DNA of 64,000 nt, from assembly GCF_014287475.1 (NCBI RefSeq), contig NZ_JACOPF010000003.1, forward strand, positions 296,719 through 360,718, read 5' to 3'. Positions 1 to 7,757 of this stretch are shown piece by piece (position 1 is the first letter of the stretch; the number at the start of each line of letters is the position of its first letter). The position numbers were made by a program, and so were the translations under genes. The notes under the pieces are model-generated. The model was not told the DNA's origin. It searched no databases and saw only the letters and a program-made list of their open reading frames with translations. Origin of the DNA: Mediterraneibacter hominis. GTDB taxonomy: Bacteria; Bacillota; Clostridia; Lachnospirales; Lachnospiraceae.

Positions 1-345
1 ATAATCGTTTGCGCCTGCAACTACAATAATCGTATTATCGTTTTCTCCCACAGTAACTATAGCCAGTCCGCTGGATATTTTCGGAACTACTTTAATATAT
101 TCAGTACCCACTGATTGCATCTGCAGATTTTTTAGTAGCCTTTCTCCAAAAGCATCCTCTCCTACACAACCAAAAAATTCAACCTGCGCCCCTAATCTGG
201 CAGCAGCTACCGCTTGATTTGCTCCTTTTCCGCCAGGAATATACTGTAGATTTTCGCCTTTCAGTGTCTCTCCTCTTTTGGGGATTCTTTCAGTAGTCAC
301 CGCCATATCCATATTAATACTGCCGATTACACCTATTTTTTTCAT
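1..345 (-). CDS. rbsK: Ribokinase, C-terminal part cut off by window edge
   Basis: PfkB-family sugar kinase that phosphorylates D-ribose to ribose-5-phosphate in the cytoplasm. Reading leftward from the ATG at 345, the first 115 residues show the family N-terminus GSINMD, followed by the sugar-binding glycine motif PGGKGANQA. The catalytic DTxGAGD segment would lie beyond the window edge, so it cannot be checked. It is the last visible gene of a leftward operon, 23 bp after an APC permease, and follows an ADP-ribosylglycohydrolase. This context suggests it phosphorylates ribose released from a ribosylated substrate (inference). Other PfkB sugar kinases are possible but ribokinase fits the N-terminus best. 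Confidence 0.88.
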   Translation of the reverse strand, partial: MKKIGVIGSINMDMAVTTERIPKRGETLKGENLQYIPGGKGANQAVAAARLGAQVEFFGCVGEDAFGERLLKNLQMQSVGTEYIKVVPKISSGLAIVTVGENDNTIIVVAGANDY

Positions 346-368
346 GGTACTTTCCTTTCTTCATATAT

Positions 369-1715
369 TTATAATGAAGAATCCATCGGAGACTCTATTT
401 TTGAACCCCGCTTCTTCTTACTAATAATTCTGAAAATCATGTATGCCGGTATAGAAGTCAGCATTAAAAAGCTTCCGCTTAAAATCTGCTCGGGAGATAC
501 GCAACACACAAGCACAAATGTGATAAGCGTAGCTAAAATTGCAGTAATAGGATACCCCCACATTTTGAAAGGGCGTTCCATATTAGGCTGCTTTTTACGT
601 AAGATAAATAAGGAAAGACATACTGCGACTTCACTTAAGCAGCCGACAAATGTGCTCATCATCAACAATGTCATAAAACTGCCGGTCCAGACAAAGAAAA
701 TAGCAATAACCCCATAAATAATAATCGTGATATACGGTGTTTTATATTTAGGATGTAGTTTTGCAAACACAGGAAACATCATATCATTATCAGCCATAGC
801 ATAAGCAACACGGGGCATACTGAGCATAGAGCCATTGGCTGCGCCGAAAATGGAAATAGTTGCGCCTAATGTAATCAGTGTAGCACCTACTTTTCCAAAT
901 GCGACTTCTGCCGCCGCACTCACAGGAGTTGCGGAACCGGCTAAGTTTGCGAAGCCGACAGAACCAACACATGCGATAGTAAGGAGCATATTGATGATGA
1001 TAACAACCCCCATACCTATAATAGTTGCCAAAGGAAGATTTTTCTTAGGATTCTTGATTTCTCCACTCATATAAGAAAGTACATAATATCCGCCAAACGC
1101 GTTCAACGCAGGAACTGCTGCGGCGAAAGAACTTTCCCACTGTACTGTTTCCGTTACTGTAGTTGTAAAATTTTCCGGTCTTAACGCGAGAATACCACCA
1201 ACGATAACGGAAACCAGTACGGAAATCTTTGCAATCGTAAAAATGTTTTGTACCATAGCACCATTTTTAACTCCTCTGATATTAACCAAGGAAAGAATTA
1301 TGATCAGCGCCGTTGAAACCATTCTTTGTCCCGTTACTGATAGATTAAGCCCAGAGAACAAAACTGCAAAGTTGCTTGCGAACGCTGTAGCCATCATCGC
1401 GATAACTGCAAGAAAGTTACCTAAAATGCTAGACCAGCCATAAACGAAAGAAGCGCCATGTCCAAAAGCTTCATCTATATAAACATAAGAACCTCCGGCT
1501 TTAGGCATTGCAGGAGAAAGCTCTGCATAAACTAAAGCGCAAAGTATGGCGCTGGTTCCCGCTATGACCCATGCCAGCATATTAGGACCAAAAGAACCGG
1601 CAGTAGCCGCAATCTGTCCAGGAGTTGTGAAAATTCCGGAGCCAATAACAGTTCCTACTAAGACACATACTGCAGAGAAAAGTCCCATTTCCCTTTTCAG
1701 ACCATCTTTAGACAT
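369..1715 (-). CDS. APC-superfamily amino acid permease
   Basis: Integral membrane transporter of 448 residues, the usual length for 12-helix APC permeases. The helix-1 motif GSGIF near residue 26 and the AELSPAMPKAGGSY segment near residues 65-78 are typical of the LAT/YjeH-type amino acid transporter group. The ATG at 1715 has a good GAGAGGAG ribosome site about 9 bp upstream. It lies 29 bp after the ADP-ribosylglycohydrolase gene and 23 bp before ribokinase, so it is co-transcribed. The substrate cannot be read from sequence. The neighbours suggest an amino-acid- or amine-linked ribosyl compound, but this is inference. Confidence 0.85.
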   Translation of the reverse strand: MSKDGLKREMGLFSAVCVLVGTVIGSGIFTTPGQIAATAGSFGPNMLAWVIAGTSAILCALVYAELSPAMPKAGGSYVYIDEAFGHGASFVYGWSSILGNFLAVIAMMATAFASNFAVLFSGLNLSVTGQRMVSTALIIILSLVNIRGVKNGAMVQNIFTIAKISVLVSVIVGGILALRPENFTTTVTETVQWESSFAAAVPALNAFGGYYVLSYMSGEIKNPKKNLPLATIIGMGVVIIINMLLTIACVGSVGFANLAGSATPVSAAAEVAFGKVGATLITLGATISIFGAANGSMLSMPRVAYAMADNDMMFPVFAKLHPKYKTPYITIIIYGVIAIFFVWTGSFMTLLMMSTFVGCLSEVAVCLSLFILRKKQPNMERPFKMWGYPITAILATLITFVLVCCVSPEQILSGSFLMLTSIPAYMIFRIISKKKRGSKIESPMDSSL

Positions 1716-1744
1716 AAATTTTTTCTCCTCTCTTGAACTTACAA

Positions 1745-3184
1745 TTACTCGATGTCAAAACTTTCATTATAGTCATATCTGCGTTTTAACCGGGTATCCG
1801 GTGTGATTTCGCGTTTGGCAATCTTGAAAGTTCTTTCTGTAAGGTCGGCTATTTCATTCATAGGCTCATCTAATACTGTACTTGCGAGACGACCGCCAAG
1901 TGGAGCGATCCACTTGGATTCGATTTTTTCAACACCATACAACGTTCCCATGACGGCGCCGACAACCGCTGCATTAGAATCCGTATCAAAAGCACACTCT
2001 ACGCAGTTTCCAATCGCACGTGTAAAGTCTCCTTCAGAATATAAAAGAGAAAGGACAACAATTTTTTCATTCGGAATGATATGACACCATTCGAAAATAT
2101 TATCTTCATTATGAAGGAGGTGTATTTTGTCCATAGCTTCCTTTAGAGGCATTCCGCTTTCATAATCTGCAATTACAGAACGAACTGCTTCTGCAATTCT
2201 CGAATTTTCAGGAATTTCTCTAAGACCGGCCTGAATCACTTCTTTTATATCTGTTGTGTGCATTGCTGCGGCAACCATTGCTGCAGTAAACATTTCGCCG
2301 TAAATACCGTTTCTTGTATGTGATATACAGGCATCACGAAATGCTGCCTCGGCTGCTGCCTCGGGATTGCCTGGGTTTACCCACCCGAAGATTTCAGCTC
2401 TAATCTGTGCCCCTACCCATTCTCTGTAGGGATTCCCCAGTCTGGCTGTGTCAGGAGCAGAAAATCCTTCTACTGCATTTTTATAGGCAACTCTTTCTGC
2501 TGTACAGCACACTCCCGCAGGAAGCCAGTTTAACCAGGCATATAAAACATCGCCGGGATCAAACTCGTAACCGAAAACTTCCATTACTTTCATATTAAGC
2601 ACCGTATAGTTAGTGTCATCATCAATGGGTGCGTACCCTTCCAATTCATCGATCCAAGGCTGATTGTTTAAAGGCGTGCCAGTTACAATGTGATATTTTT
2701 CAATCATCTCCGGCGTGAAATCCTCTGTAGAAACATACCGGTTTACGGGATAATTGTTTGTTTCTGTCAACATTCCTTTTAAATCTTTGTATTTCCAAAA
2801 TTCCAGAGGTTTGCCTAACAGACATCCTGCAATCCTCCCCGTCCATCCGCCTAGTATACGACGTTTCATTTCTTCATCTGAAACAGTAGCGACTTTTTTT
2901 GTGTGTTTTGGTCTTGCCTCCAAAATTCCTGCATAGTCGGAGGGTTCGTCATATGGATAGTTTTTTAATATGGGCGCCTCTCTCATCTGCTTCTCAAGAG
3001 CACATGCTAATTCATAGTCCCCTAAAGTAACGGCACGATCATCAGCATAGAATCTTTTTTGAATTGCCTGGCACGTTTCTTTCAGATGTGCTACGTCCCG
3101 TCCCTCATCTTTTGCCTGCTGCCAATCGTAATAAACTCTTGCAGTATACAGACCAAATGTGTCATTTTCCATAAAATGTTTCAT
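1745..3184 (-). CDS. ADP-ribosylglycohydrolase (DraG/ARH) family protein
   Basis: A 479-residue protein with an N-terminal helical extension of about 100 residues, then the ARH core starting at GGWTGRIAGCLLGKPLE (about residues 112-128). The metal-binding pairs are visible as DDDTNYT in the middle and DTDSNAA near the C-terminus, the two Asp clusters that hold the binuclear Mg site in DraG/ARH enzymes. Characterised relatives hydrolyse N- or O-glycosidic bonds of ADP-ribose or ribosyl groups. Between a LacI regulator and permease/ribokinase genes, a catabolic ribosyl-hydrolase role is more likely than reversal of protein ADP-ribosylation (inference). M1 at 3184 or M5 at 3172 could be the start; an AAAGGA site supports the former. 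Confidence 0.82.
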   Translation of the reverse strand: MKHFMENDTFGLYTARVYYDWQQAKDEGRDVAHLKETCQAIQKRFYADDRAVTLGDYELACALEKQMREAPILKNYPYDEPSDYAGILEARPKHTKKVATVSDEEMKRRILGGWTGRIAGCLLGKPLEFWKYKDLKGMLTETNNYPVNRYVSTEDFTPEMIEKYHIVTGTPLNNQPWIDELEGYAPIDDDTNYTVLNMKVMEVFGYEFDPGDVLYAWLNWLPAGVCCTAERVAYKNAVEGFSAPDTARLGNPYREWVGAQIRAEIFGWVNPGNPEAAAEAAFRDACISHTRNGIYGEMFTAAMVAAAMHTTDIKEVIQAGLREIPENSRIAEAVRSVIADYESGMPLKEAMDKIHLLHNEDNIFEWCHIIPNEKIVVLSLLYSEGDFTRAIGNCVECAFDTDSNAAVVGAVMGTLYGVEKIESKWIAPLGGRLASTVLDEPMNEIADLTERTFKIAKREITPDTRLKRRYDYNESFDIE

Positions 3185-3261
3185 AATATTAGATTCCTTT
3201 CTTGCATGTTTATATTTTTTATAGCTAAATTTCTTTCGGCCGATAAGAAATTATCTATCAT

Positions 3262-4257
3262 TTATACAGATTCACGTTTTACAATTTCGCATTCAATTAA
3301 TTTCTTTGATAACGCAACGTTATCGCGGAGCCTTGCAATGAGCATCTGAGCGCATTCTACCCCCACTTGATAGCCATGAAGATCTATGGTAGTAAGCGGT
3401 GGGATTAGATATTGGGAAAGAGCTATATTGTCAATACCGGTTACTTTTACGTCTTTCGGAACGCAGATCCCTTTTCGATTCAACGCGAGTAATGCACCAG
3501 AAGCAATCAAATCGTTGGCACAGACAACAGCGTCTATCTTTTGTCCGTTGAAAATATTCTGTACTCCTTTTATACCGGTTTCCGGTGTAAAGAAGCCTTC
3601 TTGATAAATCAGGCTTTCATTCAGCGCCCTTCTGTTGTCCTGCAAAGCATTTTTATAGCCCTGGATTCTGTTACTGGAGCGCTTATCTGGAAATGGTCCA
3701 ATGTAGGCAATTTTTTCACAGCCTTCCTTAATTAATAATTCTGTGACTTTATAAACAGCCGCAACAGAATTGGAATCAATGATACCTATATCGTGAATGT
3801 CCATAGACCATTCGCGATCCACAACAATAATGGGGATTTTTAAGTTAGAAACCCACTCTTCATTCTTTGCAGATAAACAACGAAGAAAAATAATGCCGTC
3901 TACCATTTTGGAAGTCAGGAATTGGATATCTTCTAATTCTGATTCTTTTTCCGGATTGGTATTACAGATTAAAACACTTATATCATTTGCTTTGCTAACA
4001 GATTCAACCCCAACAATAATCTGCGATACATAAGGGTCTGCAATATCATAAGTAACAATGCCGATTGTATTACTGTTTTTACTTCTCAGTCCCTTGGCAA
4101 TCTGATTGGGGACATAGTTATATGCCTTTACGAGTTCCATGACTCTTTCTTTTGTGGCCTCACTAATATGCATATCTACATTGTTTAAAATTTTTGAAAC
4201 AGTGGTGATGGATACACCCGCTTCCCGAGCAATATCTTTCATAGTTACTTTTTTCAT
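3262..4257 (-). CDS. LacI-family transcriptional regulator
   Basis: Start chosen at 4257 because MKKVTMKDIAREAGVS is the canonical LacI helix-turn-helix beginning and a GGAGG site lies 8-9 bp upstream; a longer in-frame start at 4287 would place the ribosome site inside the gene. Residues about 5-25 form the HTH with TTVSKILNN, followed by the hinge YVPNQIAKGLRSKNSNTIG and a periplasmic-binding-protein-like ligand domain ending near residue 331. It is the first gene of the leftward ribosyl/permease/ribokinase operon and carries two TAAACGTT-type operators just upstream, suggesting autorepression. The ligand is probably a sugar or ribosyl compound (inference). Confidence 0.9.
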   Translation of the reverse strand: MKKVTMKDIAREAGVSITTVSKILNNVDMHISEATKERVMELVKAYNYVPNQIAKGLRSKNSNTIGIVTYDIADPYVSQIIVGVESVSKANDISVLICNTNPEKESELEDIQFLTSKMVDGIIFLRCLSAKNEEWVSNLKIPIIVVDREWSMDIHDIGIIDSNSVAAVYKVTELLIKEGCEKIAYIGPFPDKRSSNRIQGYKNALQDNRRALNESLIYQEGFFTPETGIKGVQNIFNGQKIDAVVCANDLIASGALLALNRKGICVPKDVKVTGIDNIALSQYLIPPLTTIDLHGYQVGVECAQMLIARLRDNVALSKKLIECEIVKRESV

Positions 4258-4308
4258 GTGCACTTCCTCCATATAATGTGTTTGCAATTAGTTTGGGAAA
4301 ATTTTAGG

Positions 4309-4331
4309 TAAACGTTGTAGGTAAACGTTTA
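4309..4331. promoter_or_regulatory. Tandem LacI-type operator
   Basis: A perfect 10-bp palindrome TAAACGTTTA (4322-4331) with a second, partial copy TAAACGTTG at 4309-4317, both inside GGTAAACGTT, 13 bp apart. Central CG palindromes of this kind are the normal LacI/GalR-family binding site. Placement just downstream of the -10 fits repression of the operon by its own first gene. Confidence 0.6.
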
Positions 4332-4349
4332 TCTAACTTTTATGGTTAT

Positions 4350-4377
4350 ATAATAGCATTTAATTTTTATATGTCTA
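4350..4377 (-). promoter_or_regulatory. Promoter of the LacI/ADP-ribosylglycohydrolase operon
   Basis: On the minus strand a -35 of TAGACA (4377-4372), a 16-bp spacer and a -10 of TATTAT (4355-4350) preceded by TGC. Transcription would begin near 4343, upstream of the LacI operators and the start codon at 4257. Confidence 0.6.
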
Positions 4378-4451
4378 TTGACTTTATACACAAAAATTAA
4401 ATATTATTTTTGTGTATTGTATCTATTCGATTAGCAAACAAAACAGATAAA

Positions 4452-4467
4452 ATGTATACAGATACAT
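4452..4467. promoter_or_regulatory. Inverted repeat ATGTAT-N4-ATACAT, candidate GntR operator
   Basis: Perfect 6-bp arms separated by four bases, about 100 bp upstream of the GntR promoter and between the divergent LacI and GntR transcription units. It could serve as an operator for the GntR regulator at 4615, but no experimental motif is available to compare. Confidence 0.35.
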
Positions 4468-4553
4468 AAGGGGGATTTAGTTTTGCAATTGAGGACTCAT
4501 GCATTTATCGTGAAAGGTAAAAAAGAAAGAAGCTAAATAAATAATTTACATAA

Positions 4554-4582
4554 TTTACAAAAAATGATAATATTTATATTAT
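4554..4582 (+). promoter_or_regulatory. Promoter of GntR regulator gene
   Basis: TTTACA (4554-4559), 17-bp spacer and TATTAT (4577-4582), about 30 bp before the start codon. The resulting leader is short and includes a run of ten G residues at 4599-4608. Confidence 0.5.
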
Positions 4583-4614
4583 AAAGTGCAAATTTTTAGG
4601 GGGGGGGGTATAAA

Positions 4615-5292
4615 ATGGAAAAACGACTTTCGGAGAGAATTGCTACGGAAATTCTGGAAATGATTACTTTAAAACATCAATTTTCTCCCGGAGATAAGCT
4701 TCCGAATGAAAATGATTTCTGTATGGCTCTGGGGGTAAGTAGAACAACATTGCGTGCAGCGATACAGTCTCTTGTAGACCAGAATATTTTGGAAGTAAAG
4801 AGGGGATTGGGGACTTTTGTTTCGGAACAGATGGGGAATAGAACGTTGAATTTGCTGACTGGAATCAGCTATTCGGAGATGAGGATAAAAGATTTATACG
4901 AGGTACGCCTAATCATAGAACCATACTCCGCCTACTATGCTGTGCAGCGTGCTTCAAATGAAGAAATACAGAAAATTAAAGAATATGAGAGGATCATTGA
5001 AGAAAAATTGGAACTTGGGGAAGACTGTGTGGAAGTAAACCGTCTTTTCCATAATGCGATTGCGGCGGCTACACATAATGCACTTATTTCCAATCTTATT
5101 TCAACTATTAGTGGAGAAATTGTAGGAAAATTCCAAGATTTTGGGGTAGAACAGAAAGTGCATAAACATACAGTCAGTGACCATAGAATGTTGATGGAAT
5201 ATTTTCAGGATGGAGATGCCGACGGCGCCAGGATGGCGATGCAGCTTCATATTCTACATTCTATTAATGACTATGGGAAAATAGATGAATAA
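4615..5292 (+). CDS. GntR-family (FadR/FCD-type) transcriptional regulator
   Basis: 225 residues: N-terminal winged HTH (about residues 1-75; PGDKLPNENDFCMALGVSRTTLRAAIQ) and a C-terminal all-helical FCD ligand domain that starts with EVRLIIEPYSAYYAV and contains the metal/ligand histidines seen in this class. FCD regulators usually sense organic acids or amino-acid-derived metabolites. It directly precedes the proC-NhaC-GRE cluster and is the obvious candidate regulator of it. Its ribosome-binding region is an unusual G10 homopolymer 6 bp before the ATG. A rho-independent terminator follows, so it is transcribed separately from proC. Confidence 0.88.
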   Translation: MEKRLSERIATEILEMITLKHQFSPGDKLPNENDFCMALGVSRTTLRAAIQSLVDQNILEVKRGLGTFVSEQMGNRTLNLLTGISYSEMRIKDLYEVRLIIEPYSAYYAVQRASNEEIQKIKEYERIIEEKLELGEDCVEVNRLFHNAIAAATHNALISNLISTISGEIVGKFQDFGVEQKVHKHTVSDHRMLMEYFQDGDADGARMAMQLHILHSINDYGKIDE

Positions 5293-5307
5293 ATGGTTAT
5301 ACAGGTG

Positions 5308-5344
5308 ACTCCTGCCAGATTGAATAATCGGGCAGGAGTTTTTT
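5308..5344 (+). terminator. Rho-independent terminator after GntR regulator
   Basis: Perfect 9-bp stem ACTCCTGCC/GGCAGGAGT (5308-5316, 5331-5339) with a 14-nt loop followed by a T-run. Confidence 0.85.
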
Positions 5345-5405
5345 GTGCAAATTTTATAAAAAAATGAAAAGCAGAAAAAGTTATTGTAAAATATGTTGAG
5401 ATAGA

Positions 5406-5434
5406 TTGACAATTAACAAACAAAGGTGTAATAT
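5406..5434 (+). promoter_or_regulatory. Promoter of the GRE catabolic operon
   Basis: Consensus TTGACA (5406-5411), 17-bp spacer, TAATAT (5429-5434). This should drive proC and the closely packed downstream genes to 14514. Confidence 0.75.
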
Positions 5435-5446
5435 TTACATGATAAT

Positions 5447-5476
5447 ACATCATACAAATATAAAGACATCATACAA
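5447..5476. repeat. Direct repeat ACATCATACAA x2, candidate operator
   Basis: Two identical 11-bp copies at 5447-5457 and 5466-5476, 19 bp start to start, lying between the operon promoter and the proC ribosome site. Position right after the transcription start suggests a repressor-binding site, perhaps for the GntR regulator. Confidence 0.45.
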
Positions 5477-5490
5477 CTAAGGAGGAAGAA

Positions 5491-6294
5491 ATGAAACAGA
5501 AGATAGCTTTTATAGGCGGAGGTAATATGGCGGAAGGAATTATCCGCGGAATGTTAAAAGAGGCTTCCTTTTTGCCGGAGGAAATATATGTATATGACAT
5601 TATTTCTTCTAGAGTGGAGTTTTTGAAACAGGAATACAAAATACAAGGATGTGTTTCTATCGGGGAAGCCACAAAAGAAGCAGATATTTTAGTGTTTGCC
5701 GTAAGGCCGCAGGATGCTGAAAATGTAAGTGTACAAGTGAAATCTTTTCTGGAGGAAAAAAGCATATTTGTTTCTATCTGCGCTGGTGTGAGGATAAAAA
5801 GCTTTGAACAATGGATCGGCTCCGATAAAAAGATAATCAGAGTAATGCCTAATACATTGACTGAGACGCAGCGCGGTTATACATCATTGTGTATGAACGG
5901 TAATGTAGACAGAGAGATGGCAGAACCAGTATTCAGGATGATGGAGGCGATTGGACGTGTGATGGAGATAACGGAAGATATGTTTGATAACTTTACGGCA
6001 TACAGCTGCACAGGCCCGGCCTATCTCTTATATTTGATGAATGCATTAATAGATGCGGGCGTCAGAACTGGTTTTTCAAGAAAAGATGCCAGAGCGATTA
6101 CAATCGAGAATATGATTGGAACGGCAATGAAGGTAGAACAGATAAAGAAGCATCCATTTGAGATTCTGGACACAATGACTTCGCCTGGTGGAGTTGGTAT
6201 TGAAGGGATATATACTATGAATGAAGAAGGAATATACGGAAAAATCATGCACAGTGTAGAAGAAGCAACGCGCCGTTCAAAGGAACTGGCATAA
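5491..6294 (+). CDS. proC: Pyrroline-5-carboxylate reductase (ProC) family protein
   Basis: 267 residues, the normal ProC length. The N-terminal Rossmann motif GGGNMAEGII binds NAD(P)H, and the C-terminal dimerisation half shows TGPAYLLYLMNALIDAG and MTSPGGVGIEGI. Canonical ProC reduces 1-pyrroline-5-carboxylate to proline. Here the usual MPNTP motif reads MPNTL and the segment normally SGSGPAY reads SCTGPAY, so a related cyclic imine may be the true substrate (inference). It is the first gene of the GRE operon, as proC-like genes often accompany hydroxyproline dehydratase GREs, although this GRE does not carry the HypD residues. ATG at 5491 has an AAGGAGG site. Confidence 0.85.
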   Translation: MKQKIAFIGGGNMAEGIIRGMLKEASFLPEEIYVYDIISSRVEFLKQEYKIQGCVSIGEATKEADILVFAVRPQDAENVSVQVKSFLEEKSIFVSICAGVRIKSFEQWIGSDKKIIRVMPNTLTETQRGYTSLCMNGNVDREMAEPVFRMMEAIGRVMEITEDMFDNFTAYSCTGPAYLLYLMNALIDAGVRTGFSRKDARAITIENMIGTAMKVEQIKKHPFEILDTMTSPGGVGIEGIYTMNEEGIYGKIMHSVEEATRRSKELA

Positions 6295-6324
6295 ACGAGG
6301 AAGAGGAAAAGAGAGGGCAGATAT

Positions 6325-7746
6325 ATGGAAGAAAGGAATAAGAAAAAGCGGGAAGAAAGACAGGCGACATTTGGCATATCTATTGCAATCATGTTGATAG
6401 TGATATTGATTCTGGTGGGGAGTATTCTTGTTTTAAAACTAGATCCACATATTCCGTTGATTATGTGTACATTTGTGCTGGTATTCTTCGGACTTTATTT
6501 ACATATTACATGGAGTGACATGATGAGTGCCGCAGTAAAGTCTATATCAGAATGTATAGAAGCGATCATTATTATGATGTCTATAGGGATGGTCGTGGGC
6601 GCATGGGTATCATGTGGAACAGTTCCCTTCATCATTTATTGGGGACTGAAGGTGTTTTCGCCGGCGTTTTTGCTTCCGTTTGCGGTATTTCTGTGTGCTT
6701 TGATGAGTACTCTGACAGGGTCATCTTGGACTACAGTAGGAACGATTGGTGTTGCATTCATGGGAATTGGTATGGCAATGGGAATCAATCCGGCTATTGT
6801 CGCGGGGGCGATTGTATGTGGTTCCTTTTTCGGCGATACACAATCTCCTATGTCTGACGGTTGCAATTTTGCTACGGCGATTTCGGGAGCAGGGCTTTAC
6901 AACGGTGTAAAAGGAATGTTTATTTCTAATATTCCGGCTTTGCTGATCGGAATGATCATTTATGTGTTTATTGGTCTTCGATATTCCGGAGGAGATTTAG
7001 GTGGTGCAGAAGAAAGTATACAAGAAACACTTGGAGGGCTGGCGGCTGGCTTTAATCTGACACCGGCAGTATTAATACCTCCGGTTTTGTTGATTGTTTT
7101 GATTGTTATCAAATTTCCAGCAGTTCCGACTATGATAGCAGCAGCATTTTCAGGATGTATATGTTCTGTTTTATTCCAGGGCAATTCACTAGCTGAATCT
7201 CTAGGGTTTATGATGAAAGGATACGTAGGTGATACAGGAGTAGAAGCTGTGGATAGTATCGTGACCCGTGGAGGACTTTCTGCCATGATGAATACGGTTG
7301 CAATTGTAATTTTGTCTATGTGGATGGCGGGAGTACTGCAGAGAACAGGTATCATGCACGCAATCCTGGCAAAAATAGCTAGACTGGTTAAAAAGCCTGG
7401 ACCGCTGGTTGCTACGTCGACGGCCACGACATTTATTTTCAGTTATATTGCAGCGGATCCGTATCTTGCAATGATGCTTCCAGCAAAGGTTTATGGAGAA
7501 GCGTATGATGAATTGGGCTATGACAGAAGTGTTCTCTGCCGTTCTATCTCTGGAGCTGTATTCTTTGCTCCTATGGTTCCATGGGGATCGGGAGGTCTTT
7601 ATACGGCAGCGGCTTTGGGGGTAGCGGTTACTGCGTATTTGCCATATTATTTTGTAGGATTTTTAGCACCAATATTAACGATCTTGTTCGCATTTCTGGG
7701 AATTGGAATGTATAAAGCGAAAAAGAGCGTGACGGAAACTGTATAG
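6325..7746 (+). CDS. NhaC-family Na+/H+ antiporter, first copy
   Basis: 473 residues with about 11-12 hydrophobic segments starting at residue 17. The family signature is seen in GSFFGDTQSPMSD (middle) and TGSSWTTVGTIGVAF. NhaC members exchange Na+ for H+, but relatives such as MleN couple substrate exchange, so this may export or import an organic solute of the pathway. It lies 30 bp after proC and 11 bp before a paralogous NhaC gene, in one operon. Confidence 0.85.
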   Translation: MEERNKKKREERQATFGISIAIMLIVILILVGSILVLKLDPHIPLIMCTFVLVFFGLYLHITWSDMMSAAVKSISECIEAIIIMMSIGMVVGAWVSCGTVPFIIYWGLKVFSPAFLLPFAVFLCALMSTLTGSSWTTVGTIGVAFMGIGMAMGINPAIVAGAIVCGSFFGDTQSPMSDGCNFATAISGAGLYNGVKGMFISNIPALLIGMIIYVFIGLRYSGGDLGGAEESIQETLGGLAAGFNLTPAVLIPPVLLIVLIVIKFPAVPTMIAAAFSGCICSVLFQGNSLAESLGFMMKGYVGDTGVEAVDSIVTRGGLSAMMNTVAIVILSMWMAGVLQRTGIMHAILAKIARLVKKPGPLVATSTATTFIFSYIAADPYLAMMLPAKVYGEAYDELGYDRSVLCRSISGAVFFAPMVPWGSGGLYTAAALGVAVTAYLPYYFVGFLAPILTILFAFLGIGMYKAKKSVTETV

Positions 7747-7757
7747 AGGAAAAGAAA

